From contig CAVRBW010000025.1 of the NCBI GenBank assembly GCA_963719325.1, positions 18,388-82,387 of the forward strand: a stretch of 64,000 bases of DNA. The letters are read 5' to 3'. Source of the stretch: DATBLE01 sp963719325. GTDB lineage: Bacteria > Actinomycetota > Thermoleophilia > Gaiellales > Gaiellaceae. Positions 34,219 to 41,481 of this stretch are shown here, in pieces (the first letter of the stretch is position 1; each line of letters begins with the position of its first letter). A program made the translations under genes and the position numbers. The notes under the pieces are model-generated. The model worked only from the letters and a program-made list of their open reading frames with translations. It had not been told where the DNA came from and ran no database searches.

Positions 34219-34787
34219 CTCGGAAGGGCGGCGACGACGTCGATCTCCGCGGCCACGGACCGAAGCTCGGCAAGGCGATGCAGCCGCTCGAGGACGGCCG
34301 GGTACGGGCCTAGGTCGAAGTCGAGGAGGTCGCGCAGCCGGATCAGCCACGGCGCATACGCGATCTCGGCGAGGTCGAACGAGGACGGCTCGGATGCGAG
34401 TCGACGCTCGACGAACGAGAGGCAGCGGGAAAGCTCCTCTCCGGACCCGTCCTCCCCGCGGCGGAACGCGTAGTACGCGTCCCCGAGAGCGTGGTCGAAC
34501 CGTGCGATCCGCAGGCGCACGAGCGCTCGCGCGGCAGGATCTGTCGGAAGCAGCGGCGGCTCGGGGTACCGCTCCTCGAGGTACTCCATGATCACGGCGG
34601 ACTCGGGCAGAACGAAGGCGTCCTCCTCGAGGACGGGCACCTTGCCGAGTGGGTTCTTCTCGTACAGCCATGCGGGGCGGTCGGAGAGGTCGATCGTCAC
34701 CGTCTCGTACTCGAGGCCCTTTTCGGCGAGGACGATGCGCACGCGGGCGCAGAACGGACAGCGGTCGGCGTCGTAGAGGGTGAGCAT
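34215..34787 (-). CDS. Glutathione S-transferase-like protein
   Basis: 190 residues. LYDADRCPFCARVRIVLAEKGLEYE, given as LYDADRCPFCARVRI then VLAEKGLEYE, and NPLGKVPVLEEDAFVLPESAVI form the thioredoxin-like GST N-domain with cis-Pro; a helical C-domain follows. Actinobacteria usually lack glutathione, so another thiol such as mycothiol or ergothioneine may be used, or it may be an isomerase. Because it is in the same chain as hmgA, a maleylacetoacetate isomerase role is possible but unproved; the zeta-class SSC motif is not present, although CPFC is. Confidence 0.78.
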   Translation of the reverse strand: MLTLYDADRCPFCARVRIVLAEKGLEYETVTIDLSDRPAWLYEKNPLGKVPVLEEDAFVLPESAVIMEYLEERYPEPPLLPTDPAARALVRLRIARFDHALGDAYYAFRRGEDGSGEELSRCLSFVERRLASEPSSFDLAEIAYAPWLIRLRDLLDFDLGPYPAVLERLHRLAELRSVAAEIDVVAALPR

Positions 34788-34790
34788 GGG

Positions 34791-35825
34791 TCAGCCTACC
34801 CCGAGGACTTCGGCCAGCTCGCGGACAAGCTGCTCGGGGGCCGGCAGCTCGTCGGGCGAGGATGCCGTCCGGGCCACGTCTCGCACCCGCGCGGGATCTG
34901 CACCTGTCAGCCGCTGGGCAACGGTCGGGTTCGCGGCGAGCGCGACCACGTCGCCGGGGGGCAATGGCGCGAAGTGCTCGGGTACGGACGCGTACTCGTC
35001 GGCGACCCCGCCTCGATCCCAGAGGATGTAGCGGACGACCGCGCCCTCCTCGATCCCCAGCGTGAGGACGATCGCGCCGCTGGCGAGCGAAAGCTCGCGG
35101 CCGAGACGCCGAAGCGCCTTCGGGTAGCGGCTGCAGAGATCGTCGTCGACGCGTGTCCAGCCGTTGGCCGGCTCGGAGACGCTCGTCGACTCCGACCGGC
35201 CGATCCGTGGGAGGTACTTGGCGACCCACCGCTCGACCGCGTCCCGGTCGTCCGTCTGGACGTAGACCGCGCCGCTGGATGGAGCGCGTTGGCCGTCGGC
35301 GAGCCTCGCCTCGAGCTCGTCGAGACCGGTCGCCAGGTAGTGCTTGGCGTCCACGAACCCGAGCCGCTTCCAGACGGCCAGTCCGACGTGGTTGTCGGCC
35401 ATGACGTCGAGGGTAACCCGCGTCGACCCGCGTTCCTTCCCCTCGCGAAGGACTTCGCGCAGAAGCTCCTTGAGGATGCCGCGCCGCCGCGCGCGAGGAC
35501 GCACGTGCGCGAACACGACGTACCAGACGTCCCCTTCGATCATCTTCGCGCGCACCGACCCGGCAACCCCTTCTTCGTCCTCGGCAAGGAAGACCGCACC
35601 GCGACCGGCGATGTCGGCGGCGACGTCCTGCCACTCCTCCTCCCAGCTCTCGACGAACTCGGGCGACGCCGGAACCTCCGCCTCGAACTCCTCCCAGAGC
35701 TCGTGCAGGATCGGCTCGTCGGCCTCCGTCGCGCGGCGGACGTTGACGCCTCCGGCGTCACCACATCGCCTCGCACCAACCTCGACAGCTTCGCTTTCGG
35801 CTTTGCGCTCGGCTTCGTCTGTCAT
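34791..35825 (-). CDS. GNAT-family acetyltransferase with extra C-terminal domain
   Basis: 344 residues. The first half is a GNAT domain: VRRATEADEPILHELWEEF, VVFAHVRPRARRRGILKELL (acetyl-CoA loop RxxGxG-like) and NHVGLAVWKRLGFVDAKHYL. The remaining 160 residues form a separate alpha/beta region (VYVQTDDRDAVERWVAKYLPR; quoted as VYVQTDDRDAVERW) that I do not recognise. It may hold a second, degenerate acyltransferase-like unit. The ATG overlaps the AlkA stop (ATGA). An internal GTG at codon 27 is an alternative start that would remove a charged leader. Confidence 0.75.
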   Translation of the reverse strand: MTDEAERKAESEAVEVGARRCGDAGGVNVRRATEADEPILHELWEEFEAEVPASPEFVESWEEEWQDVAADIAGRGAVFLAEDEEGVAGSVRAKMIEGDVWYVVFAHVRPRARRRGILKELLREVLREGKERGSTRVTLDVMADNHVGLAVWKRLGFVDAKHYLATGLDELEARLADGQRAPSSGAVYVQTDDRDAVERWVAKYLPRIGRSESTSVSEPANGWTRVDDDLCSRYPKALRRLGRELSLASGAIVLTLGIEEGAVVRYILWDRGGVADEYASVPEHFAPLPPGDVVALAANPTVAQRLTGADPARVRDVARTASSPDELPAPEQLVRELAEVLGVG

Positions 35826-36634
35826 GTCCCGACCACCCGCAGGCCCGTCAGCAGGTAGTGCGCGACGAGATTCTGGAAGGGGTCGAAGCGCTGTCCGATC
35901 GCTCGCACGTCGACCTCACCATAGAAGGCGGCCACCGCCTTGCGCAGGCCGAGGTCGCCGGCCGGCCAGGCTCGAGGCCGGGCGAGATGCCGGGCGAGGT
36001 ACCAGTCGGCAGTCCATTCGCCGAGGCCTCGCTGCGCGGTGATCCGCTCCTTCACCTCCTCGTCGGGCAGGTCGGCGAGCGCAGCGAGGTCGAGGTCGGA
36101 CCGGGCCAGCGCGACGACGTACTCCGCCTTCCGTCGCGAGAAGCCGACGGCGACGACCTGTTCTTCGCGCGCGCGGGCGAGGCGCTCGCGGGTTGGGAAG
36201 GCGTACGCGTACTCCGCCCGTTTGCCGAACCGCTCGATCAGGCGGTTGCGAATCGCGAAGGCGGCGAAGAGCGAGACCTGCTGCGCGGTAATCGCACCGA
36301 CGAGCGCCTCGAAGGGGTCCGGCGCGAGCGGCGGGCGGAACCCGGCGATCCGGCCGGCGAGGCGCCGCACGACCTCGTCGGCCGTGCGCGCCCAGGCCGC
36401 GAAGGCGCCGAGGTCGAACGGCCCGCCGAGCAGCGTGCGTACCTCGTTCTCGATCTCCGCGTCGAGCGGCTCGACCTCGACGCCACCCGACGCCGCCTCG
36501 ATCCGCACCTCCCGCCCGGCGACCACCCGGTGGAGCCCGCCCTCCCGCCACAGGTTCGCGAGGTCCGGCCCGAAGGCCCGGAAGCGCTCGGTCGAGACGT
36601 CGAAGTCGTACGGCTCAGGAAAGCGCAGCAGCAA
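35822..36634 (-). CDS. AlkA-type DNA-3-methyladenine glycosylase
   Basis: 270 residues with an N-terminal AlkA_N-like domain and an HhH-GPD domain: EALVGAITAQQVSLFAAFAIRN, then LDLAALADLPDEEVKERITAQRGLGEWTADWY (HhH, given in parts: ADLPDEEVKERITAQ, RGLGEWTADWY) and WPAGDLGLRKAV with the catalytic Asp. It removes alkylated bases from DNA. It overlaps the HAD phosphatase end by 20 bases and the GNAT start by 4. Confidence 0.88.
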   Translation of the reverse strand: MLLRFPEPYDFDVSTERFRAFGPDLANLWREGGLHRVVAGREVRIEAASGGVEVEPLDAEIENEVRTLLGGPFDLGAFAAWARTADEVVRRLAGRIAGFRPPLAPDPFEALVGAITAQQVSLFAAFAIRNRLIERFGKRAEYAYAFPTRERLARAREEQVVAVGFSRRKAEYVVALARSDLDLAALADLPDEEVKERITAQRGLGEWTADWYLARHLARPRAWPAGDLGLRKAVAAFYGEVDVRAIGQRFDPFQNLVAHYLLTGLRVVGT

Positions 36635-37214
36635 TCTCGTGCAGGTCGTCGAACCACTCGTACGCGACGCCCTGCTCGTCCAGGTACGCCGCGAGGCCCC
36701 GGCGGGCGAAGACTCGGTCGGCAGAGAGGGCCACGCAGCGGTCCGAGAAACCGTCGCCCGCGTAGACGAGCTCGCCGTCCGTCGGCATGAGCACCCGCTT
36801 GCACGGCTGGCCGCAGACGTCGCAGATCGACTCGTCCCGCCAGTGCACGCGCCAGCCGTCGGAGCGGGGCTCGGCGCGGTTCGCGACCAGCTCGACCTGC
36901 ACGCCTTCGCGCGCGAGCACCGGCTCGATCAGCTCGTTCAGCCCACTCGAGACGACGAGCGGCTGGAACCGCTCGACGAGCTCCGCGAGGCCGGGCCGGA
37001 CGCGCGCGTTCTCGAGGAGCCAGGAGACGACGTCGTCGAGCGGTGCGGTCACGGTCGCAAACTGCCGCTCGATCTCCTCGTGCAGGGTGATCTCACCGGC
37101 GAAGAGCTGCTTGCCGAGCTGCTGACACGCCTCCCAGTCACCGAACTCCTCCAGCACCATCAGGAGCGTGTCGTGCTCCGTGATCGTCCCGTCCCAATCG
37201 AGGACGAGGTTCAG
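36615..37214 (-). CDS. HAD-IB phosphatase (MtnX/SerB-like); unusual start
   Basis: About 199 residues. LDWDGTITEHDTL is the nucleophile motif, PLVVSSGLNELI motif II, and VYAGDGFSDRCVAL motif IV. ICDVCGQPCKR is a Cys cluster seen in MtnX-like phosphatases. The reaction is a phosphomonoester hydrolysis, substrate unknown. There is no ATG, GTG or TTG near the expected N-terminus; the only codon in place is a CTG at 37214 that overlaps the hmgA stop as CTGA. Either a CTG start coupled to hmgA or an indel error is possible. Confidence 0.75.
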   Translation of the reverse strand: MNLVLDWDGTITEHDTLLMVLEEFGDWEACQQLGKQLFAGEITLHEEIERQFATVTAPLDDVVSWLLENARVRPGLAELVERFQPLVVSSGLNELIEPVLAREGVQVELVANRAEPRSDGWRVHWRDESICDVCGQPCKRVLMPTDGELVYAGDGFSDRCVALSADRVFARRGLAAYLDEQGVAYEWFDDLHEIAAALS

Positions 37215-38413
37215 AAGTGGCTCGTGACCCCGGCGGGGTCTTCGTCGTGGCTCGCCGAGCCCGGCTCTTCGTACCAGGAGTACATGTACGTGCCGTCGTC
37301 CAGGCCGCGCGCGAACGCGGTCAGCCGCAGCGGATGGAACGTGTCGCACATCACCGCGAGCTCGTGCGTCTCGGTCATCCCGATCGACTTCTCCGCGAGC
37401 CCAGGGTGCGGCCCGTGCGGGATCGCCGACGGGTGGAGCGTGATCGACCCGACGTCGACCGCTTTCCGCGAGGAGAAGTTCCCCGACACGTAGTAGATCA
37501 TCTCCTCCGAGTTCAGATTCGAGTGGTGGTACGGGATCGGAATCGCGAGCTCGTCGAAGTCGAGCTTGCGCGGGCAGAACGAGCAGATCACGAAGTTCCG
37601 CCCCTCGAAGGTCTGGTGCGACGGCGGCGGCATGTGGATTCGCCCCGTGATCGGCTCGAAGTCGTTGATGTTGAACGTCCACGGGTAGACGTAGCCGTCC
37701 CAGCCGACGAGGTCGAACGGGTGATAGTCGAGGACGTAGGTCTGATACCCGTCCCGGACGCGCACCCTGACGACGTGCTCGGTTCGGTCGCGATGCGTGT
37801 GGAGCTCCGCCGGCGGGTGGATGTCGCGGTGGTAGTACGGCGCGTGCTCGAGCAGCTGCCCGTACTCGTTCCGGTAGCGGCGCGGAATCTCGATCAGCCC
37901 GGGCGACTCGAAGACGAGGTGCCGCTGGGGGCCTTCGGGAGCAAAGCGGTAGGTGGTCCCGCGCGGGATGACGACGTAGTCGCCCTCGCGGTACGGGACG
38001 TCGCCGAAGATCGTCTCCAGGGTTCCGGAGCCCTCGTGGACGAAGACGACCTCGTCGCCCTCACCGTTCCGGTAGAAGAAGTCCATCGTCTCGCTCGGGC
38101 GGCACAGCGAGATCTCGACGTCCTGGTTCCACATCAGGAGCCGGCGACCCGTGATCTCGTCGCCTTCCGGCGCGACGTCCCAGGTACGGAAGTGGCGGTG
38201 GGCGTGCGCCTCAGGCACCCATTCCTCGCGCACGATCGGCTCGAACGCACCGAGCTCCCGGACGCGGCAGGGCGATTGCAGGTGGTAGAGGATCGACTCG
38301 TTGCCCGAGAAGCCCTCGAGCCCGAACACCTCCTCCGTCAGCAGCGTGCCGTTGTCGCGGAACTGGATGTGTCGCTTCCGGGGAACGTCCCCCAGCCGCT
38401 GGTACATCGGCAT
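37211..38413 (-). CDS. hmgA: Homogentisate 1,2-dioxygenase
   Basis: 400 residues, somewhat shorter than the 430-445 of proteobacterial and animal enzymes. Key blocks are DYHPFDLVGWDGYVYPW, IPYHHSNLNSEEMIYYV and GSITLHPSAIPHGPHPG, which supply the His/Glu iron ligands. It opens the ring of homogentisate to maleylacetoacetate in tyrosine breakdown. hppD (46.9 kb) and a fumarylacetoacetase-family gene (43.8 kb) are nearby. I start at the first of two ATGs (MPMYQRLG). A repeat-A hairpin lies 36-59 bases upstream. Confidence 0.92.
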   Translation of the reverse strand: MPMYQRLGDVPRKRHIQFRDNGTLLTEEVFGLEGFSGNESILYHLQSPCRVRELGAFEPIVREEWVPEAHAHRHFRTWDVAPEGDEITGRRLLMWNQDVEISLCRPSETMDFFYRNGEGDEVVFVHEGSGTLETIFGDVPYREGDYVVIPRGTTYRFAPEGPQRHLVFESPGLIEIPRRYRNEYGQLLEHAPYYHRDIHPPAELHTHRDRTEHVVRVRVRDGYQTYVLDYHPFDLVGWDGYVYPWTFNINDFEPITGRIHMPPPSHQTFEGRNFVICSFCPRKLDFDELAIPIPYHHSNLNSEEMIYYVSGNFSSRKAVDVGSITLHPSAIPHGPHPGLAEKSIGMTETHELAVMCDTFHPLRLTAFARGLDDGTYMYSWYEEPGSASHDEDPAGVTSHF

Positions 38414-38448
38414 GCCTTGGAGGATACCGACGCCCCGACGAGGCGATG

Positions 38449-38472
38449 GTGGGGGAACGTGGGTTCCCCCAC
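38449..38472. repeat. Repeat family A hairpin (single module)
   Basis: GTGGGGGAAC (38449-38458), loop GTGG, GTTCCCCCAC (38463-38472): a perfect 10-bp stem between the VOC gene stop and the hmgA start, both on the minus strand. It may reduce read-through into hmgA. Module 2 is absent. Confidence 0.65.
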
Positions 38473-38477
38473 GTCTT

Positions 38478-38912
38478 CTAGGCCAGGCCTTTGTCCCGCA
38501 GCTCGCCGAGGGCCCGCTCGGTCTTCTCGAGCGCGAGGCCCATCCCGGCCAGGATCCGGTCGGACTTCGTGAACTGGATCTCGTCGTACTGCACGACCTG
38601 GACGAAGTTCCCGAACGGGTCGAGAAAGTCGAGTGAACGGCCGGGCGAGATCTCGACGCCGGCTGCTTCCAGCGCCCGGCGGGTGGCGTCCTTGTCGTCG
38701 ACGACGAGTCCGAAATGGCGGGTGCCGTCGGGCGCATGGGACGGAGCCCGCATCAGCGCGATGAACTGGTCGCCGATGTCGATGAACGCAGCTCCACGCG
38801 AGCGTCCGCGCAGGGTGAGCTCGAACACGCTGCCGTAGAACTCGAGCGCCTGGTCGACGTCGTCCACCTCCAGGGCGACGTGGTTGATCCCGACGAGCTT
38901 TGGGCGGGGCAC
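38478..38912 (-). CDS. VOC-family (glyoxalase/dioxygenase-like) protein
   Basis: 144 residues. INHVALEVDDVDQALEFYG is the first beta-alpha-beta-beta-beta unit with the metal His, RHFGLVVDDKDATRRALEAAG the second, and DFLDPFGNFVQVVQY ends the fold. It could be a lactoylglutathione lyase-like, resistance or dioxygenase protein; the family is too broad to choose. The start is GTG after AAAGGAGAAAGGAG, a doubled ribosome site. It is 20 bases from the QueA-like gene. Confidence 0.82.
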   Translation of the reverse strand: MPRPKLVGINHVALEVDDVDQALEFYGSVFELTLRGRSRGAAFIDIGDQFIALMRAPSHAPDGTRHFGLVVDDKDATRRALEAAGVEISPGRSLDFLDPFGNFVQVVQYDEIQFTKSDRILAGMGLALEKTERALGELRDKGLA

Positions 38913-38932
38913 CGCTCTCCTTTCTCCTTTCT

Positions 38933-39964
38933 TCAGGGCAGGATCAGATGGCTGTCGCCGAACTCATGCCACATGTAGCCGCGCGCCAGCGCCTCGTCGT
39001 AGGATCGCTCGAGGAGCTCGTCGCCGGCCGCGGCCCGCAGCAGCTCCAGGTGCGACGCGTTCGGCTCATGCCAGCCGCTGAGCAGGCCGTCGACCGCCCG
39101 CAGCCCTCGCTCGGGGGTGACGATCAGGTTCGTCCAGCCCTCGCCCGCCGCGACGGTTCCGTCCGGCTGGACGGTCGTCTCCAGCGCTCGGACGACGGTG
39201 GTGCCGACGGCGATGACGCGGCCGTCCCAGCCGTGAACCGCGTTGACGAGCCTGGCGGTCTCCTCCGGGACGCGGTAGCGCTCGGCGTAGGGGGACTCGT
39301 GCCGCTCCGGCGAGGAGACGCCGGTGTGGAGCGTCAGCGGGGCGACGAGGACCCCGCGGGCGACGAGCTTCGTGATCAACTCGGCGGTGAACGGACGCCC
39401 TGCGCTCGGCATCTCGGCGCTGCCCGGCTCGAGCGCGTAGACGTTCTGGTAGACGGACAGCGGCCAGGTCTCCTGGACGTAGGCGTACCGGATCGCCCGG
39501 CCGTGACGGCCGAGGTAGGACTCGAGGCTGCCCGGGTGGTCGAGACGGGCGAGCCACAGGCGGTTTCCGTTCGCATATGGGGCGACGAGCCTGGCGCGGC
39601 CGCCGCCCGGCAGCTCGAGTTGCTCGTCGTCGCGCGCATCCGTGAACGGCCGCCCGTCGCGCCTGAGCTCGACCACCCAGTAGCTACCGTCGAGCCGCGG
39701 CGCGGGTGTCGACAGATGGAGATCGAGTGCCGTTCCGTCCTCGCGCACGGCCGCAACCGCGGCCGCGAGGGTCGCGGAGACGTTCACCACGACCAGGTCG
39801 CCGGCCGAGAGGAACGACGGCAAGTCCCGGAAGCGGGCGTGCACGATTCGCCCGTCGTGGCGCGTCGCGACCATGAGCCGCACGCCGTCGCGGCGAACGC
39901 CGCGAGCTTCCGGCGGCTCGTGCGCCTCCAGGCGAGTGGGCAGCTCGAACGCGAGCGCGCTCAT
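38933..39964 (-). CDS. QueA-family protein (SAM:tRNA ribosyltransferase-isomerase-like)
   Basis: 343 residues. AGDLVVVNVSATLAAAV, LTLHTGVSSPERHESPYAERY and AVGTTVVRALETTV fit the QueA fold. QueA uses the ribosyl part of SAM to make epoxyqueuosine in tRNA. The C-terminal block GLLSGWHEPNASHLELLRA departs from the canonical QueA ending, and no tgt, queG or queC is in the window. It may be a divergent paralogue with another substrate. The start overlaps the SDR stop (ATGA). Cytoplasmic. Confidence 0.78.
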   Translation of the reverse strand: MSALAFELPTRLEAHEPPEARGVRRDGVRLMVATRHDGRIVHARFRDLPSFLSAGDLVVVNVSATLAAAVAAVREDGTALDLHLSTPAPRLDGSYWVVELRRDGRPFTDARDDEQLELPGGGRARLVAPYANGNRLWLARLDHPGSLESYLGRHGRAIRYAYVQETWPLSVYQNVYALEPGSAEMPSAGRPFTAELITKLVARGVLVAPLTLHTGVSSPERHESPYAERYRVPEETARLVNAVHGWDGRVIAVGTTVVRALETTVQPDGTVAAGEGWTNLIVTPERGLRAVDGLLSGWHEPNASHLELLRAAAGDELLERSYDEALARGYMWHEFGDSHLILP

Positions 39965-40638
39965 ACCGGCACCCGCATCACGTCGCCCGCACGGTAGCGC
40001 CCACTCGGGAGGTCGCCTTCGACGAGGGCAAGCAGGCCGGGGACGCTCTCCTCCGGCGGCGGCCGGTCGGAGATGTCTTCTCCCGGAAAGGCATCCTGGT
40101 GCATCCGGGTGCGCATGTCGCCTGGATCGACCGCGTACACGCGCAGCTCAGGGTGCTCGGCCGCCAGCACAGCGCTCAGCTGCTCCAGCGCCGCCTTGCT
40201 CGCTCCGTACCCGCCCCAGCCCGCGTACGCCTCGACCGCGGCGTCGGAGGTGACGTTGAGGATGCGCGCGCCGTCGGCGAGCCGGGGAAGCGCCTGCTGG
40301 ACGAGTGCGAGCGGCGCGAGGACGTTGACCTCGTAGACCTGCCGCAGATCGTCGAGCGGATAATCCGCCAGCGACGGCAGCGGGCTCGGCCCGAGCGTGC
40401 TCGCGTTGTTGACGACGAGATCGATCGACGCGCCGGCCGCGTCGACCAATCCACGGCGATGGCCGGGGTCGGCGACATCGCCGGCGACGACGACCACGTC
40501 CCGCCGATCATCCCATTCGCGACGCAGCGCCTCTCCGTCGCGGGCGTCGACCACGACCCGCCATCCACGCTCGACGAGGGCCCCGACGAGGGCGCGGCCC
40601 AGGCCGCGTGAGGCTCCGGTGACGATTCCGACTGGCAT
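39961..40638 (-). CDS. Short-chain dehydrogenase/reductase
   Basis: 225 residues. GIVTGASRGLGRALVGALVE (TGxxxGxG), VVNNASTLGPSPLP (NNA), a Ser in ILNVTSDAAVEAY and GGYGASKAALEQL (YxxxK) give a complete classical SDR. Substrate unknown. It is the first gene of a minus-strand chain that runs to the alpha/beta hydrolase at 33535. An 8-bp inverted repeat lies just upstream. Confidence 0.85.
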   Translation of the reverse strand: MPVGIVTGASRGLGRALVGALVERGWRVVVDARDGEALRREWDDRRDVVVVAGDVADPGHRRGLVDAAGASIDLVVNNASTLGPSPLPSLADYPLDDLRQVYEVNVLAPLALVQQALPRLADGARILNVTSDAAVEAYAGWGGYGASKAALEQLSAVLAAEHPELRVYAVDPGDMRTRMHQDAFPGEDISDRPPPEESVPGLLALVEGDLPSGRYRAGDVMRVPV

Positions 40639-40647
40639 GCCTCCAGG

Positions 40648-40694
40648 CTAGGACCCGAGCGGCCGAAGTGCCAGGGGCAATTGGTCCTAGGACC
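40648..40694. promoter_or_regulatory. Inverted repeat upstream of SDR, at the end of the response-regulator gene
   Basis: CTAGGACC (40648-40655) is repeated inverted as GGTCCTAG (40683-40690); the right half extends to a perfect 12-base palindrome, GGTCCTAGGACC (40683-40694), over the response-regulator stop codon. It has the shape of a site for a dimeric regulator of LuxR/NarL type, but could also be a terminator stem. A partial match (TAGGACCGGGGTC) occurs upstream of the glycoside hydrolase at about 9427. Confidence 0.35.
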
Positions 40695-41325
40695 GGAGGT
40701 CGAGGCGAGCTGCGTAGAGCGCCGCCTGCGTGCGGTCGGCGACGCCCAGCTTCGCGAGCACGTTGCCGACGTGGGTCTTCACCGTCTTCTCGGCGATCCC
40801 GAGCTCGCTGGCGATGCGCTTGTTCGCAAACCCTCGCCCGACGAGCGCGAGCACCTCCCGCTCGCGCGGCGTCAGCTGCTCGGCGCGGTCCTCGCGGCCG
40901 TCGGCGAGCGTCTCGACCAGCCGAGCCGCGACGACCGGGTCGATCAGCACCTCGCCCGCAGCGGCGGCCCGGACCGCACGGGCCAGCTCCTGCGGCTGGA
41001 CGCTCTTGAGCAAGTAGCCCGACGCACCGGCGCGGATCGCCGGCAGCAGCCGCTCGTCCTCGAGGTAGCTGGTCAGCACGATCGCGCGCGCCTTCGGCGC
41101 TTGCTCGCGGAGGCGGCGCATCGCCTGGACGCCGTCCAGCTTCGGCATCACCAGGTCGATCAGGACGACGTCCGGGTGGAGCCGTTCCGCCTCGCCGACG
41201 GCCTCCTCACCGTCGGCAGCCTCGCCCACCACCTCGATTCCGTCCTGGAGGTCGAGGAACGTCCGCAAGCCCTCGCGGACGACTCCGTGGTCGTCGACGA
41301 TCAAGACTCGAATCGGTGAGCTCAT
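40687..41325 (-). CDS. LuxR/NarL-type response regulator
   Basis: 212 residues. The receiver domain has the acidic pair in LIVDDHG (residues 11-12), the phospho-Asp57 in VVLIDLVMP and Lys in YLLKSVQ. The C-terminal HTH is LTPREREVLALVGRGFANK, then IASELGIAEKTVKTHVGNVL. It is the partner of the histidine kinase at 41482-42780. The ATG (41325-41323) lies in the arm of a long inverted repeat (41318-41481) that fills the gap between the two genes. Confidence 0.92.
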   Translation of the reverse strand: MSSPIRVLIVDDHGVVREGLRTFLDLQDGIEVVGEAADGEEAVGEAERLHPDVVLIDLVMPKLDGVQAMRRLREQAPKARAIVLTSYLEDERLLPAIRAGASGYLLKSVQPQELARAVRAAAAGEVLIDPVVAARLVETLADGREDRAEQLTPREREVLALVGRGFANKRIASELGIAEKTVKTHVGNVLAKLGVADRTQAALYAARLDLRS

Positions 41326-41481
41326 TGCAGAATGACGCTTCGTCGCCCGGAGGTCGATGTGCGAGTGCGAGGCAAGGACGCAGGGAACGGCCATATGCGT
41401 GCATATGGCCGCGACTGAGGACGAAGCATCGCGCCGCACAGCGGGCTCCGGCGGCACAAGGCTTCATTCTGCAATGAGCTC
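41318..41481. repeat. Palindromic element family B, copy 1 (between kinase and regulator)
   Basis: Outer arms of 21 bases at 41318-41338 and 41461-41481 are inverted copies differing at one position. The centre is a perfect hairpin, CGGCCATATGC, GT, GCATATGGCCG (41388-41411). Flanks of the centre (GGCAAGGACGCAGGGA and GACTGAGGACGAAGC) match the copy at 44603-44761, but the arms do not. The element runs exactly from the kinase stop to just past the regulator ATG. Confidence 0.75.
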
